Assembly (NCBI GenBank): GCA_016191815.1
Contig: JACPVI010000061.1
Coordinates: forward strand, 186,001 to 250,000
Length of the DNA: 64,000 nucleotides
Direction of reading: 5' to 3'
Origin: Myxococcales bacterium
GTDB lineage: Bacteria; Myxococcota; Myxococcia; Myxococcales; Myxococcaceae
Shown here: positions 32,162-43,543 of the stretch, one piece after another
Layout of the letters: every line of letters begins with the position of its first letter
How positions within the stretch are numbered: position 1 is the first letter of the stretch
Notes under the pieces: model-generated
The model's input: the letters and a program-made list of their open reading frames with translations, nothing else
Database searches by the model: none
Told to the model about the DNA's origin: nothing
Translations under genes and position numbers: made by a program

Positions 32162-33643
32162 TCAGGCGGAGGCCAAAGTCAGCTCGGCCCGGCCCGACTC
32201 CTTGCGCTGGCGGGCCTTGCGGTAGAGCACCGCCGCCCCCAGGGTGAACATGCAGATGGAGATGAACTGGCTGATGGAGATGTTGTACCAGGCCTCGAGG
32301 GGGAACTTCTCCGCCAGGGCGCCCATCCCCAGGTAGTTGAGGAGCCCGTGGAGGGTGCCTCGCTCCACGTCGCCCCGGAACAGCTCCACCGTGGAGCGGA
32401 GGACCGCGTAGCACATCAGCCACAGGCCGAAGACTTGGCCGTGGAAGAGGCGGAAGCGGCGCATGGTGAGCAGGGCGGCGAAGAGGACGAGCTGGCCGAT
32501 CGACTCGTAGAGTTGGGTGGCGTAGACGGGAAAGGTGTGGCCGTGCTGGGCCACCCACTCCGAGATGCGGGAGGCCCCCGGCGCCATCTGGTGGAGCACC
32601 TCGCCGCTCTGCTCGACCGCGAAGCGGCTGTCCTCGGCCATCGACTGGTAGGCCAAGCTGGCGGTGCCGCCCGGGCCGCCGAAGAGGTTCTGCACTCCCT
32701 TGCCGGGGAACTGGACGGTGGCCGCGGTGCCGGCGGGGGCGATTCTCCCCCAGCAGCAGCCGGCGGCGAAGCAGCCGAGCCGTCCCAGGCACTGGCCCAG
32801 GGACACCGCGGGCATGGCGATGTCGGCCAGCCGGAGAAAGTCAATCCGGTGCACCCGCGCGTAGACGAGGGAGGTGAGGGCGGCGCCGATGAGCCCGCCG
32901 TAGAACACCAGCCCGCCCTCCAGGCTCAGGATTTTCCCTGGGCTCTGGGCGTAGTCCTTCCAGTTGATGATGACGAACAGCACTCTCGAGCCCACCATCC
33001 CGCCGATGAACACCCAGAAGGCGAGGTCGAAGATTTGCTCCCGCTTGTGCTCGCCCTCCTCGCCCGGCCACTCGCGCCGGGCCAGCCAGCCGCACAAGGT
33101 GACCGCGGCGATGAAGCCTCCGCCCACCAGGACGCCGTAGGTGTGGATGGGGATTCCCTCCCCCTTTCCGAAGGGGAGCTTCTCCATCACCACCGGGAGC
33201 AGCTTGCGAAGCGCCAGCGCGGCCGCCACCGCGGCCACCACCGCCCAGGTGAGGGCGGACTTCTTCCTCTCCTCTCGGCTGGGGGCCGCCCCTGCTTTGG
33301 CCTTGGCCTGTTTCCATCCGCTCAGCGCGAACATCAGCACCAGCTGGGCCGACAAGAGGAGCGCGGCGGCCACCCCCAGTGGGACGAGGAACGGCCGCGG
33401 CGGCAGCGCGTAGTACAGGCCGGCCACCGCGAGCCCAAAGCCCAAGGTGGCGAACAGGCCGCTTCGCCGGAGTTGCCCGAAGCGGCTGGGGGCGGTGAGC
33501 TCACCGGTCTTCGGGTCCTCCGGACCATGGGCGCCGCGGAAGCCGGCCCAGGCGGCGTAACCGACCAGCGCCACTGCCAAGAGGTAGAGGATTCCCTCGG
33601 AGAGAGGAGTGTCGAACACGAACTTGTAGAGGACGGGAATCAT
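32162..33643 (-). CDS. lgt: Prolipoprotein diacylglyceryl transferase with a large N-terminal insertion
   Basis: A 493-aa polytopic inner-membrane enzyme that moves diacylglycerol from phosphatidylglycerol to the lipobox Cys. The family core is clear: IPIHTYGVLVGGGF, GGLVFYGGLIGA and the signature GRLGCFAAGCCWGR, where the usual N-E of other phyla is replaced. Normal Lgt is 260-300 aa. Here about 140 residues with three to four extra hydrophobic helices sit between the first segment (MIPVLYKFVFDTP) and HTYGV. It lies directly downstream of lspA (7 bp), forming a lipoprotein-processing pair. Confidence 0.93.
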   Translation of the reverse strand: MIPVLYKFVFDTPLSEGILYLLAVALVGYAAWAGFRGAHGPEDPKTGELTAPSRFGQLRRSGLFATLGFGLAVAGLYYALPPRPFLVPLGVAAALLLSAQLVLMFALSGWKQAKAKAGAAPSREERKKSALTWAVVAAVAAALALRKLLPVVMEKLPFGKGEGIPIHTYGVLVGGGFIAAVTLCGWLARREWPGEEGEHKREQIFDLAFWVFIGGMVGSRVLFVIINWKDYAQSPGKILSLEGGLVFYGGLIGAALTSLVYARVHRIDFLRLADIAMPAVSLGQCLGRLGCFAAGCCWGRIAPAGTAATVQFPGKGVQNLFGGPGGTASLAYQSMAEDSRFAVEQSGEVLHQMAPGASRISEWVAQHGHTFPVYATQLYESIGQLVLFAALLTMRRFRLFHGQVFGLWLMCYAVLRSTVELFRGDVERGTLHGLLNYLGMGALAEKFPLEAWYNISISQFISICMFTLGAAVLYRKARQRKESGRAELTLASA

Positions 33644-33650
33644 CGATTGC

Positions 33651-34268
33651 TCAGCGCTCGGCGGGCGCGGCCTCCTTCTTCACCTTCTTCTCCCTCCGCA
33701 CGAGGGAGTCGAGCACCAGCATCCCCACTCCCACGCAGATGGCGGAGTCGGCGATGTTGAACGAGGGCCAGGCGGCCTTGTCGAACCAGTGGGCCTCGAG
33801 GAAGTCAATCACGAAGCCCCGGGCGATCCGGTCGACGTAGTTGCCGATCGCCCCGCCCAGCACCAAGGGCAGCCCCCAGAGCGCCCAGCGCTCGGCTGGG
33901 TTCTTCCCCGACAGCTTGGAGAAGTAATAGACGATGAGGACCACCGCTCCCCAGGAGACGATGTGGAAGAGCGGCCCGCGCACGTGCGCCGGCAGGCTCC
34001 GGAACAGGCCCCAGGCGGCGCCTGGGTTCTCGGCATAGCGGAAGCGGAAGAAGCTCTCCGACACCGTCACCGAGCGCTTCTGGCGGAAGTGGCTGCCGTC
34101 GAAGTACTCCGGCGGGGCGTCGCCCAGCATCACTCCCACTCGGCTCAGCCAGCCGGACGCGCCGTCGAAGGCCACCGTCAGCTCCCGAAGCACCAGGTAC
34201 TTGGTCCACTGATCTGCCGCCACCACGAAGAAGGCGGCTCCGATGAGGATGAGGTACTTGCGCGGCAC
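33651..34268 (-). CDS. lspA: Lipoprotein signal peptidase
   Basis: A 205-aa four-helix aspartic protease that removes signal peptides after Lgt modification. Both catalytic Asp are present ([14 protein letters not shown] and [11 protein letters not shown]). GTG 34268 is chosen because it begins the first helix ([13 protein letters not shown]) and has TATAAC 6 nt upstream; an ATG further up would overlap the divergent gene. A loop of about 40 residues after helix 1 ([19 protein letters not shown]) makes it longer than the usual 165 aa. Confidence 0.95.
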   Translation of the reverse strand: MPRKYLILIGAAFFVVAADQWTKYLVLRELTVAFDGASGWLSRVGVMLGDAPPEYFDGSHFRQKRSVTVSESFFRFRYAENPGAAWGLFRSLPAHVRGPLFHIVSWGAVVLIVYYFSKLSGKNPAERWALWGLPLVLGGAIGNYVDRIARGFVIDFLEAHWFDKAAWPSFNIADSAICVGVGMLVLDSLVRREKKVKKEAAPAER

Positions 34269-34274
34269 GGGCGG

Positions 34275-34280
34275 GTTATA
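34275..34280 (-). promoter_or_regulatory. -10 element of lspA
   Basis: TATAAC on the minus strand ends 6 nt before the GTG of lspA, placing the transcription start at or near the start codon. The only AT-rich hexamer in the spacer on this strand. Confidence 0.45.
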
Positions 34281-34336
34281 GGTGGTCGCGGGGCGGTACG
34301 TCGACACCCGGCTCCTCGGCCGGAGGACAGCCGCGC

Positions 34337-34342
34337 TATCCT
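34337..34342 (+). promoter_or_regulatory. -10 element of the mosaic lipoprotein gene
   Basis: TATCCT ends 6 nt before ATG 34349, mirroring the divergent lspA element. No SD is present, so a leaderless transcript is likely. No clear -35. Confidence 0.35.
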
Positions 34343-34348
34343 CGTCCC

Positions 34349-36961
34349 ATGCGGAACGGTGGGTGGGCAAGGCTGCTCTCGCTTGGGCCGCTTCTGGGCG
34401 CGCTGGCGGGCTGCCCGCCGAGGCCTTCCGGCTTCTGCGACGAGAAGGCTCCCTGTCCCGAAGGCCAGCGCTGCACCGCCAATCGCTGCGAGCCGGCGGC
34501 CTGCGCGTGCGTGGCCACCCGGGTGTGCCTGAGCGGAGAGTGCGTTCCCAGGCTCTGCTTGGCCTCGCTCCCCGCCGGCGGCACCCGGGAGATTGCCTGC
34601 CCGGAGGGCGAAGGCTGCGTGGGGGGCCAGTGCTCCACGGAGGGCTGCCCGCAAAGCTGTGGCCCGCTCCAGCAGTGCGCGCTGGGGAGCTGCCTGGAGC
34701 GGACCTGCCCGGAGGGAATGGTCTGCCCCAAGGGGATGGCGTGCGCCTCCGGGAGGTGCGTCACTCCGGCCTGCGCCACCACCGCTTGCGCGCCGGGCTC
34801 CAGGTGCGTGGGAGGCAAGTGCGAGCCCGAGGGCTGTCCGGGAGCGCAGTGCCGCTTCGGAGAGGTATGTGAGGCGGGAGCCTGCGTCCAGCCCGCGTGC
34901 GTGGGAATCAGCTGCGAGGCCCAGGAGGTGTGTGCCCAGGGCACCTGCTGGCCGGAGTCCTGCGGGGCCCAAAGCTGCGGGCCGGGCCTCTTGTGCGACG
35001 GCGCGGCCTGCGTCACGCCCACCTGCGCGGGAGTGAGCTGCCCCGCCGGCCAGGGCTGCGCGAATGGCCGGTGCTACCCGACGGTGTGCGGCGGGGTGGA
35101 TTGTCCGGCGGGGAGGGTGTGCGTGAGCGGCAGCTGCGAGGACCAGCGCTGCGCCGGAGTGCAGTGCTTGCTTTCGCAGCAGTGCTCCGAGGGGCTGTGC
35201 GTGGGCGACACGGACAACGACGGCGTCTCGGACGCCACGGACAACTGCCGGCTGCTGCCCAACGCGGATCAGAAGGACTCCGACGGCGACAAGTCGGGTG
35301 ACGTTTGCGACTGCGGGCCGACCGACGCCTCGCGCGCGCCGGGGAAAGCCGAGCTGTGCGACGGAGTGGACCAGAACTGCGACGGGGCAGCGGACGAGGG
35401 CCTCCCCTTGCAGACCGTCTACCGGGACCAGGACGGAGACGGCTTCGGAGTGGCCGCCCTCACCAAGCAGCAGTGCGGCGCCTTCGGCGGCTACGTCTCG
35501 AAGTCGGGCGACTGCAACGACGGGGACGCGAGGGTGAACCCCGGCGCGCAGGAGCTATGCGACGGGGCGGACAACAACTGCAACGGGCAGGTGGACGAGG
35601 TGGTACCCACCTGGTACCCGGACGCGGACTCTGACGGCTACGGCGCCTCCTCGGGGGGCGTCCAGCAGTGTGCCCAGCCGGCCGGCCGGGTGTTGGACAA
35701 CACCGACTGCGACGACCAAAGCAGCGCGGTGCACCCCGGCGCCAGCGAGGTGTGCGACGGCAAGGACAACGACTGCGACGCGCAGGTGGATGAGGGGGTG
35801 CAGCTCTCCTTCTACCGGGACCAGGACGGCGACGGGTTTGGGGACGCGAACAACGTGCTGCTGGCCTGTGCCGCTCCGGCGGGCTACGTCTCCAACAACA
35901 CCGACTGCGACGATGCGAGCGCGGCGGTGAACCCCAACACCCTCTGGTACCGCGACCAGGATGCGGATGGCTACGGCAATCCGGCCATCTCCACTCGGAC
36001 TTGTCTCAAGCCGGCGAACTACGTGGCCAACTCGCAGGACTGCAACGACAACAACCCCGCCATCAATCCGGCGGCCTCGGACGGCTGCGACGGCATCGAC
36101 AACGACTGCGACCTGGCGGTGGACGAATCGCCGGACATCACCTGGTACCCGGATGCGGACTCGGACGGCTACGGGGCGGCAGGCTCCTCGGGGGTCTTGC
36201 AGTGCCAGGCCCCGGCGTCTCCGCCTCCCTGGGCGCGGAACAACCAGGACTGCAACGATGGCAGTTCGGCCATCCGGCCGGGGGCGGCGGACCCGTGCGG
36301 CACCGCGGCGGACGAGGACTGCAGCGGGGCGAACGGGAAACCCGAGGCGTGCAACGGCGCGGACGACGACTGTGACGGCCAGGTGGACGAGGTGTTCCTG
36401 GCCAGGGACATCCCGCTGAACTACTCGGCCAGCCTGGGGGCCTCGGGGGTACCGGCTTCCGGAAACGGGGCGTGCGACACCGCGATGGCCAGCGCCCTGC
36501 AGAGCGGCGCCGCGCTGGTGTACCAGGGCTACTCCTCCTACTCGGCGATTGGCTCGACCGGCCGGAGCGCCTCGGCCTGCCTGCGGGGGCTCTTCACCGG
36601 CAACGCCTTCATCACCAACGTGCAGGTGTACCTTGAGCCGGACGACCCAAACGGCTCGGGCTGCTCCAGCGACTCGGCGAGCGGGGGCGCGCAGATGGTG
36701 GATGTCTACGCCATCAACTCTGCGGGCGCGGAGGTGTACCTGAACGCTTCGCGGAACTTCACCTCTTGCAGCAACAAGCCCACCTGCAGCGCGCAGGGGG
36801 TGACGTTCAACTTCACCCCTTGCCCGACGGTGACCACGGGCTGTCCGGTGGCGGGAGGCATCTTCGCCAGAGGGCTGCTGGTATGCCGGAACTCGGGCGC
36901 CAGCACCGTCGCCAACAACCTCCTCGTCGACAATTTCGCGGCGAGGGGAACTTGCAATTGA
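34349..36961 (+). CDS. Mosaic lipoprotein: cysteine modules, thrombospondin-type-3 repeat and MopE-like repeats
   Basis: An 870-aa lipoprotein; signal ends ALAGC. Residues 25-285 hold about ten short Cys modules ([30 protein letters not shown]). Residues 286-325 form a thrombospondin type 3 Ca2+-binding repeat ([27 protein letters not shown]). Six MopE-type repeats follow up to about residue 690, one truncated (lacking the CDG..DNDCDG half, ending [16 protein letters not shown]). The last 180 residues are a beta-rich domain with Tyr/Ser-rich start. Multiple acidic repeats suggest Ca2+ or copper binding. Divergent from lspA. Confidence 0.87.
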   Translation: MRNGGWARLLSLGPLLGALAGCPPRPSGFCDEKAPCPEGQRCTANRCEPAACACVATRVCLSGECVPRLCLASLPAGGTREIACPEGEGCVGGQCSTEGCPQSCGPLQQCALGSCLERTCPEGMVCPKGMACASGRCVTPACATTACAPGSRCVGGKCEPEGCPGAQCRFGEVCEAGACVQPACVGISCEAQEVCAQGTCWPESCGAQSCGPGLLCDGAACVTPTCAGVSCPAGQGCANGRCYPTVCGGVDCPAGRVCVSGSCEDQRCAGVQCLLSQQCSEGLCVGDTDNDGVSDATDNCRLLPNADQKDSDGDKSGDVCDCGPTDASRAPGKAELCDGVDQNCDGAADEGLPLQTVYRDQDGDGFGVAALTKQQCGAFGGYVSKSGDCNDGDARVNPGAQELCDGADNNCNGQVDEVVPTWYPDADSDGYGASSGGVQQCAQPAGRVLDNTDCDDQSSAVHPGASEVCDGKDNDCDAQVDEGVQLSFYRDQDGDGFGDANNVLLACAAPAGYVSNNTDCDDASAAVNPNTLWYRDQDADGYGNPAISTRTCLKPANYVANSQDCNDNNPAINPAASDGCDGIDNDCDLAVDESPDITWYPDADSDGYGAAGSSGVLQCQAPASPPPWARNNQDCNDGSSAIRPGAADPCGTAADEDCSGANGKPEACNGADDDCDGQVDEVFLARDIPLNYSASLGASGVPASGNGACDTAMASALQSGAALVYQGYSSYSAIGSTGRSASACLRGLFTGNAFITNVQVYLEPDDPNGSGCSSDSASGGAQMVDVYAINSAGAEVYLNASRNFTSCSNKPTCSAQGVTFNFTPCPTVTTGCPVAGGIFARGLLVCRNSGASTVANNLLVDNFAARGTCN

Positions 36962-36974
36962 TGAGGGTCTTGCG

Positions 36975-37144
36975 GTCGAGGGTCGAGAGTCGAGTGTCGA
37001 GTGGAAAGCGCCGAGCGCCCGTCGAGCGGCTGGCTGACGGCTGCGGTCGAGCGACGGCCGTCGACGTCCATCCTCGACCGCAAACCGCTCACGCTTGACG
37101 TCGCTCGACGGGTTACACTCGGCGCTCGACTCTCGACATTCGAC
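36975..37144. repeat. GTCGAG inverted-repeat element, copy B
   Basis: A 29-nt left arm (36975-37003) pairs with the right arm (37116-37144) at 25 of 29 positions. The right arm and its flank (GTCGCTCGACGGGTTACACT) closely match copy A (GCCGCTCGACAGGTCGCACT), so the two are one family. Copy B fills the 195-bp space between two same-strand lipoprotein genes. Confidence 0.75.
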
Positions 37145-37156
37145 CTGGGGGTTCCT

Positions 37157-38803
37157 ATGTCCGTTGCACGCGCTTTCCTGGCCGGCCTCGCGGCCGGGCT
37201 GTTGCTCGCGGTCGCCTCCTGCGGCTCCGCCCGTCCTTGCGGCCCGGGCACCTGCTCCGGGTGCTGCGACGCGAAGGGCTCCTGCCAGCCGGGAAGCGCA
37301 TCCGGCGCCTGCGGAACCGGCGGCATCTCCTGCCTCGCTTGCGCGGGGAGCCAGTTCTGCCAGGGCGGTGTCTGCACCGGAGGCGCAGGAGGTGGTGGCG
37401 GAGGCGCGGGGGGCGGAGCCGGAGGAGGCGCCGGCGGCGGGGCAGGCGGAGGCGCCGGAGGAGGCGGTGGCCAGGACTCCGGTTCGCCGGATTCGGGTGT
37501 CCCTGACTCCGGCACCCCGGATGCCGGCGGCGACTCCGGCACCCCACCCGACGGCGGCTTCGGCACCGTCGACGCCGGGCCCTACAGCAGCCAGATTTGG
37601 TTCCGCGGCGACTTCCTCACCGACACCGCCGATTCGCTCGGCAAGCAGGTGCAGCCCTCCGGGGTGAGCGTCAACTTCCCCTTGCCTGGGAAGGTCAACG
37701 CCTTCGCCGTCTCCTCCGACGGCCTCAAGGTGGCAGTGGCTATCGACGCCGAGCAGCCCACCCGCTTCGACCTCTGGCTGATGGGAGCCGACGGCTCGAA
37801 CCCGGTGAAGCTCGTCACCATGCCCGCCACCGGGGCGGTTTCCTCCGTCCGCTTCTCTCCCGACGGCACCAAGCTCGCCTTCGAGGCCGACATCGACGCG
37901 GACGGGGTGAAGGACATCTACTTCATCCCCGCGAGCGGCGGCAGCCCGACGAAGCTCACCCCGCCGCGCCCATCCGGGCAGACCACCAACACCGCGCTGC
38001 AGCCGTCGCTGTACACCTGGTCCCGCGACTCCTCCCGCGTCGCCATCACTGGCGACCTGGAGGTGGACAAGGTGGTCCAGCTCTACGTCGCCGACGCCAC
38101 CACCTCCCCCGTCCCCACCACGGTGGTGACCAGCGCCATGGTCGGCACCCCGCCCGGCACCAGCAACATCGGCGTCACCGGCGGAGTCGGCTTCGCCTCC
38201 CAAGGCCAGCTCCTCTTCAAGGCCCGCCTGGCCACCGACTCCGGCTTCCGGCTCTACTCCGTCGACTCCAACCTCGCCAACCTGGCCATCGTCCCCAACT
38301 CTCCGAGCGCCCCGGCCCAGCTCGGCACCTTCGGTATCTCCCCCGACGGGACCAACCTCGCCTTCAGCGCCGATACCGCCCTGGCCAACGCCTACGAGGT
38401 GTACCTGATGCCGGTCACCGGAGCGACGGCGCCGGTGCGCCTCACCTCCGGCACTGTGGCCGCCTCCAGAAACCCGGACTTCTTCAGCCCCATCAAGTGG
38501 AGCCCCGATGGCACCAGGCTGGCCTTCGCCGCGGACTTCGTCCTGGACAACCAGTTCGAGCCCTACGTGCTGCCCGTCGCCGGCGGCGGAGAGGTGCGGC
38601 TCGCCGCCTTCACCACCGGGCAGGACGTGGGCGAGCTGGACTGGTCCCCCGACTCCAGCGAGCTCGTCCTCCGCGCCGACTTCCGGGTGGACAACGACAC
38701 CGAGGCCGGCCGGCTCACCGTCAGCGCGGGCATGCAGACGCCCACCCTGGTGCAGAGCGTCGTCACCGGGGGCGACGTCTTCGACGTGAAGTGGACCCGC
38801 TGA
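37157..38803 (+). CDS. TolB-like beta-propeller lipoprotein with a cysteine module and Gly/Ala linker
   Basis: A 548-aa lipoprotein from ATG 37157 (GGGGG 5 nt upstream). Signal ends AVASC; one Cys module (CSGCCDAKGSCQPGS..ACG..G..C..C..SQFC..GVC) matches those in the gene at 1466. A low-complexity Gly/Ala then Asp/Ser/Pro linker spans about residues 75-135. The rest is a propeller with WD40/TolB-type blades (FSPDGTKLAFEAD, WSPDGTRLAFAAD, DWSPDSSELVLRAD). Such PD40 domains usually bind proteins or glycans. Confidence 0.85.
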   Translation: MSVARAFLAGLAAGLLLAVASCGSARPCGPGTCSGCCDAKGSCQPGSASGACGTGGISCLACAGSQFCQGGVCTGGAGGGGGGAGGGAGGGAGGGAGGGAGGGGGQDSGSPDSGVPDSGTPDAGGDSGTPPDGGFGTVDAGPYSSQIWFRGDFLTDTADSLGKQVQPSGVSVNFPLPGKVNAFAVSSDGLKVAVAIDAEQPTRFDLWLMGADGSNPVKLVTMPATGAVSSVRFSPDGTKLAFEADIDADGVKDIYFIPASGGSPTKLTPPRPSGQTTNTALQPSLYTWSRDSSRVAITGDLEVDKVVQLYVADATTSPVPTTVVTSAMVGTPPGTSNIGVTGGVGFASQGQLLFKARLATDSGFRLYSVDSNLANLAIVPNSPSAPAQLGTFGISPDGTNLAFSADTALANAYEVYLMPVTGATAPVRLTSGTVAASRNPDFFSPIKWSPDGTRLAFAADFVLDNQFEPYVLPVAGGGEVRLAAFTTGQDVGELDWSPDSSELVLRADFRVDNDTEAGRLTVSAGMQTPTLVQSVVTGGDVFDVKWTR

Positions 38804-38966
38804 AGCCCTTCAATCCGAACCGAACGGCAGGTCGACCCATTGGCCCTTGTGGCCCGAACGCGACGCCTGGCCCGCCGGCAGCCTGGCTCCCGGGGGCGGG
38901 CGGCGAGACGATTGCCGCGCCGAAAGCACTCCCCAGCTTTTCCTTCGGCGACCTGGAGGCCGACGC

Positions 38967-39134
38967 ATGCCCGACTACGAGTTCTACTGCCGACGCTGCA
39001 AGAAACAGTACGCCGCCTGGATGAGCGTGAAGGAGCACGACGAGCGCCTGGCCGAATGCCCGGAGTGCCACCGGACCGACCAAGCGGAGAAGCGGCTCAG
39101 CGACTTCTTCGCGCGCACCAGCCGCAAGTCCTAG
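38967..39134 (+). CDS. FmdB-type zinc-ribbon protein
   Basis: A 55-aa protein with two Cys pairs (YCRRCKKQY and CPECHRTD) forming the FmdB/DUF zinc ribbon, here starting MPDYEFYC rather than the usual MP.Y.Y.C. ATG 38967 has GGAGG 7 nt upstream. Regulatory proteins of this type occur in many bacteria; no target is known here. The 163 bp before it show no feature. Confidence 0.85.
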   Translation: MPDYEFYCRRCKKQYAAWMSVKEHDERLAECPECHRTDQAEKRLSDFFARTSRKS

Positions 39135-39174
39135 GGCGCACGGAACCCACTGCCCGCGAGGCGAAACCGTCAGA

Positions 39175-39222
39175 TTCTTTTCTGCAAAAGTTCACAAATC
39201 TGCTCACTTCTGCAGAAAAGAA
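39175..39222. terminator. AT-rich hairpin between convergent genes
   Basis: TTCTTTTCTGCA (39175-39186) and TGCAGAAAAGAA (39211-39222) are perfect 12-bp inverted repeats; AAGT/ACTT inside the loop can extend the stem. It lies 5 bp past the ileS stop. The AT-rich sequence stands out in this GC-rich DNA. Bidirectional terminator or protein-binding site; no U-tract is seen. Confidence 0.5.
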
Positions 39223-39227
39223 CTCCC

Positions 39228-42155
<2,928 letters not shown>

Positions 42156-42287
42156 CGGGCGTGCGGTAGCACGGGGCCTGGGCGCTTTCAATCGCGGTCC
42201 CGGCCAGACGGCGGGGGTTTGGGTGGCCATCCTCGCAGGCGCTGGGCGGCTGAATCACCCGCCGCGAGGCCAGAGCCCGGCTTCTGG

Positions 42288-42293
42288 TAGACT
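42288..42293 (+). promoter_or_regulatory. Candidate -10 of the twin Cx3C gene pair
   Basis: TAGACT ends 8 nt before ATG 42302, which has no SD. No -35 match is seen. Confidence 0.3.
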
Positions 42294-42301
42294 TGGGCAT
42301 C

Positions 42302-42604
42302 ATGCGCGGCGGATCGGCTCGCTCCCGCTGGTTTGGGGCCCTCGCCGGCCTGATCGTCATGGCCACGCCGGGCTTTTCGATGGCCGCCGAGCCGTGCCTG
42401 GAGCGCTGCGCCACCCGGTTCACCGACTGCTCGAAGACCTGCCGGGACAACCCCTGCTTCAACCGTTGCTCGGACCGGCTGACATCCTGCCAGGGCCAGT
42501 GCGGGCCGCCGAAGGTCAAGCCGCAGCGCAGGGAGTGCTACGACACCAAGGGGCGGAAGATTCCCTGCAACCGCGAGCCGGTGCCGCCGCTCAAGCAACA
42601 ATGA
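42302..42604 (+). CDS. Small secreted protein with twin C-x3-C-x6-C-x3-C motifs (member 1)
   Basis: A 100-aa protein. A signal peptide (residues 1-29, cleaved after SMAA) precedes eight regularly spaced Cys: 32, 36, 43, 47, 52, 56, 63 and 67. Each half has spacing 4-7-4, which puts all four on one face of an alpha helix, so two helices could pair through four disulfides or hold metal, as the Cx3C pairs of small Tim chaperones and of Csp copper-storage proteins do. Two more Cys (79, 89) follow. The tail is Pro/Lys-rich. Family not recognised. Confidence 0.75.
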   Translation: MRGGSARSRWFGALAGLIVMATPGFSMAAEPCLERCATRFTDCSKTCRDNPCFNRCSDRLTSCQGQCGPPKVKPQRRECYDTKGRKIPCNREPVPPLKQQ

Positions 42605-42624
42605 GCTGCCGGAGGAAAACCCAG

Positions 42625-42864
42625 ATGCGCGTCTACGCCTTCTTCCTTCTCCTTGCCGCGCTGGTGGCCCCGCAGGCAATTGCCGGTGGGGTGGGGCCCA
42701 GCAGCTGCATCATCAAGTGCGCCGCGAAGCTCGGAGAGTGCTTCAAGCCGTGCAAGAACCGGCCGCAGGACCCCACCTGCTCGCAGCAGTGCATGCCCGA
42801 CTTCCAGGCGTGCCAGTCCAAGTGCCCGCAGGATGAGCGCGACCGGTTGAAGAAGCGCGGCTGA
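42625..42864 (+). CDS. Small secreted protein with twin C-x3-C-x6-C-x3-C motifs (member 2)
   Basis: A 79-aa protein from ATG 42625 (GGAGGA 8 nt upstream, preferred to the ATG at 42601 that overlaps the previous stop). Signal peptide 1-20 (QAIA). Cys at 28, 32, 39, 43, 52, 56, 63 and 67: the same pattern as member 1, and the last four at the same residue numbers, though other residues barely match. A tandem duplication is likely. The helical Cx3C pattern again suggests a disulfide or metal hairpin. Role unknown. Confidence 0.75.
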   Translation: MRVYAFFLLLAALVAPQAIAGGVGPSSCIIKCAAKLGECFKPCKNRPQDPTCSQQCMPDFQACQSKCPQDERDRLKKRG

Positions 42865-42865
42865 G

Positions 42866-43543
42866 CTACTGCGGCGGGGCGGCGCGCGAGGTCACCAGCA
42901 CCGATAGCTCGCCCTTCTTCTCGCCGGACTTCGCCTGCACGGCGATGAGCTCCGAGCCTCGGCGGAAGGCGCCGGGACTCTCCTCCTGGTAGCCCGCCTT
43001 GCCCATCACCGCGCGGTAGAAGTCGAAGACGTCCTTCTCCGAGGCCTTCGCGGCGTAGGTGATAGCCCGCATCGACTCGACGTTGGTCCGCACGACTCCG
43101 GTCGCCCCGGGGAAGATGGGAGCGAAGTCCGGAGGGGGAGCCGCCTTCTGGGAGAGGTAGGCCTGGCCCATGATGACGGTGGTCGAGCCGTCCGGGTTGG
43201 GCTGGAGGATGGCGGTGTAGGAAGTGCCCGACTCCCAATCCAGCGCGGTGAGCTGGGCCACCCTCTCGCCAACGTCCAACTGGTGCTGAGGCGGAGGGAT
43301 GTACAGCTTTGCCGCGGCGAAGCTCCGGGTGATGTGCCGGGCGATGTCGTCCAGCTTCCACTTGGTGACGACCGCGTGGAACCGCACCGGAATCCCGTCC
43401 GCCATCTGCACCCCCGGCACCTCGACTGTGGAGACGATGTCCGGGATGTCCCAGGCGTAGCGGGGAGGACGCAGGCCCGCATCGATGCCGAGGAGGGGCG
43501 CTCCCAGCAACAGCACGAGCAGCGGAGCCGAAATCGGCGTCAC
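42866..43543 (-). CDS. Secreted protein of unknown function at the end of the Tad-like operon
   Basis: A 225-aa protein from GTG 43543, overlapping the TadE-like stop by 4 bp (GTGA), so coupled to it. Hydrophobic signal (PISAPLLVLLLGAPLLG). The mature region has a C-terminal motif (DVFDFYRAVMGKAGYQEESP) that resembles the FYR..L..AGF..  helix of the DUF4892-like proteins at 60604. It stops 2 bp before the convergent member-2 gene. No enzymatic motif is seen; a role in pilus-like assembly is suggested by position only. Confidence 0.7.
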   Translation of the reverse strand: MTPISAPLLVLLLGAPLLGIDAGLRPPRYAWDIPDIVSTVEVPGVQMADGIPVRFHAVVTKWKLDDIARHITRSFAAAKLYIPPPQHQLDVGERVAQLTALDWESGTSYTAILQPNPDGSTTVIMGQAYLSQKAAPPPDFAPIFPGATGVVRTNVESMRAITYAAKASEKDVFDFYRAVMGKAGYQEESPGAFRRGSELIAVQAKSGEKKGELSVLVTSRAAPPQ

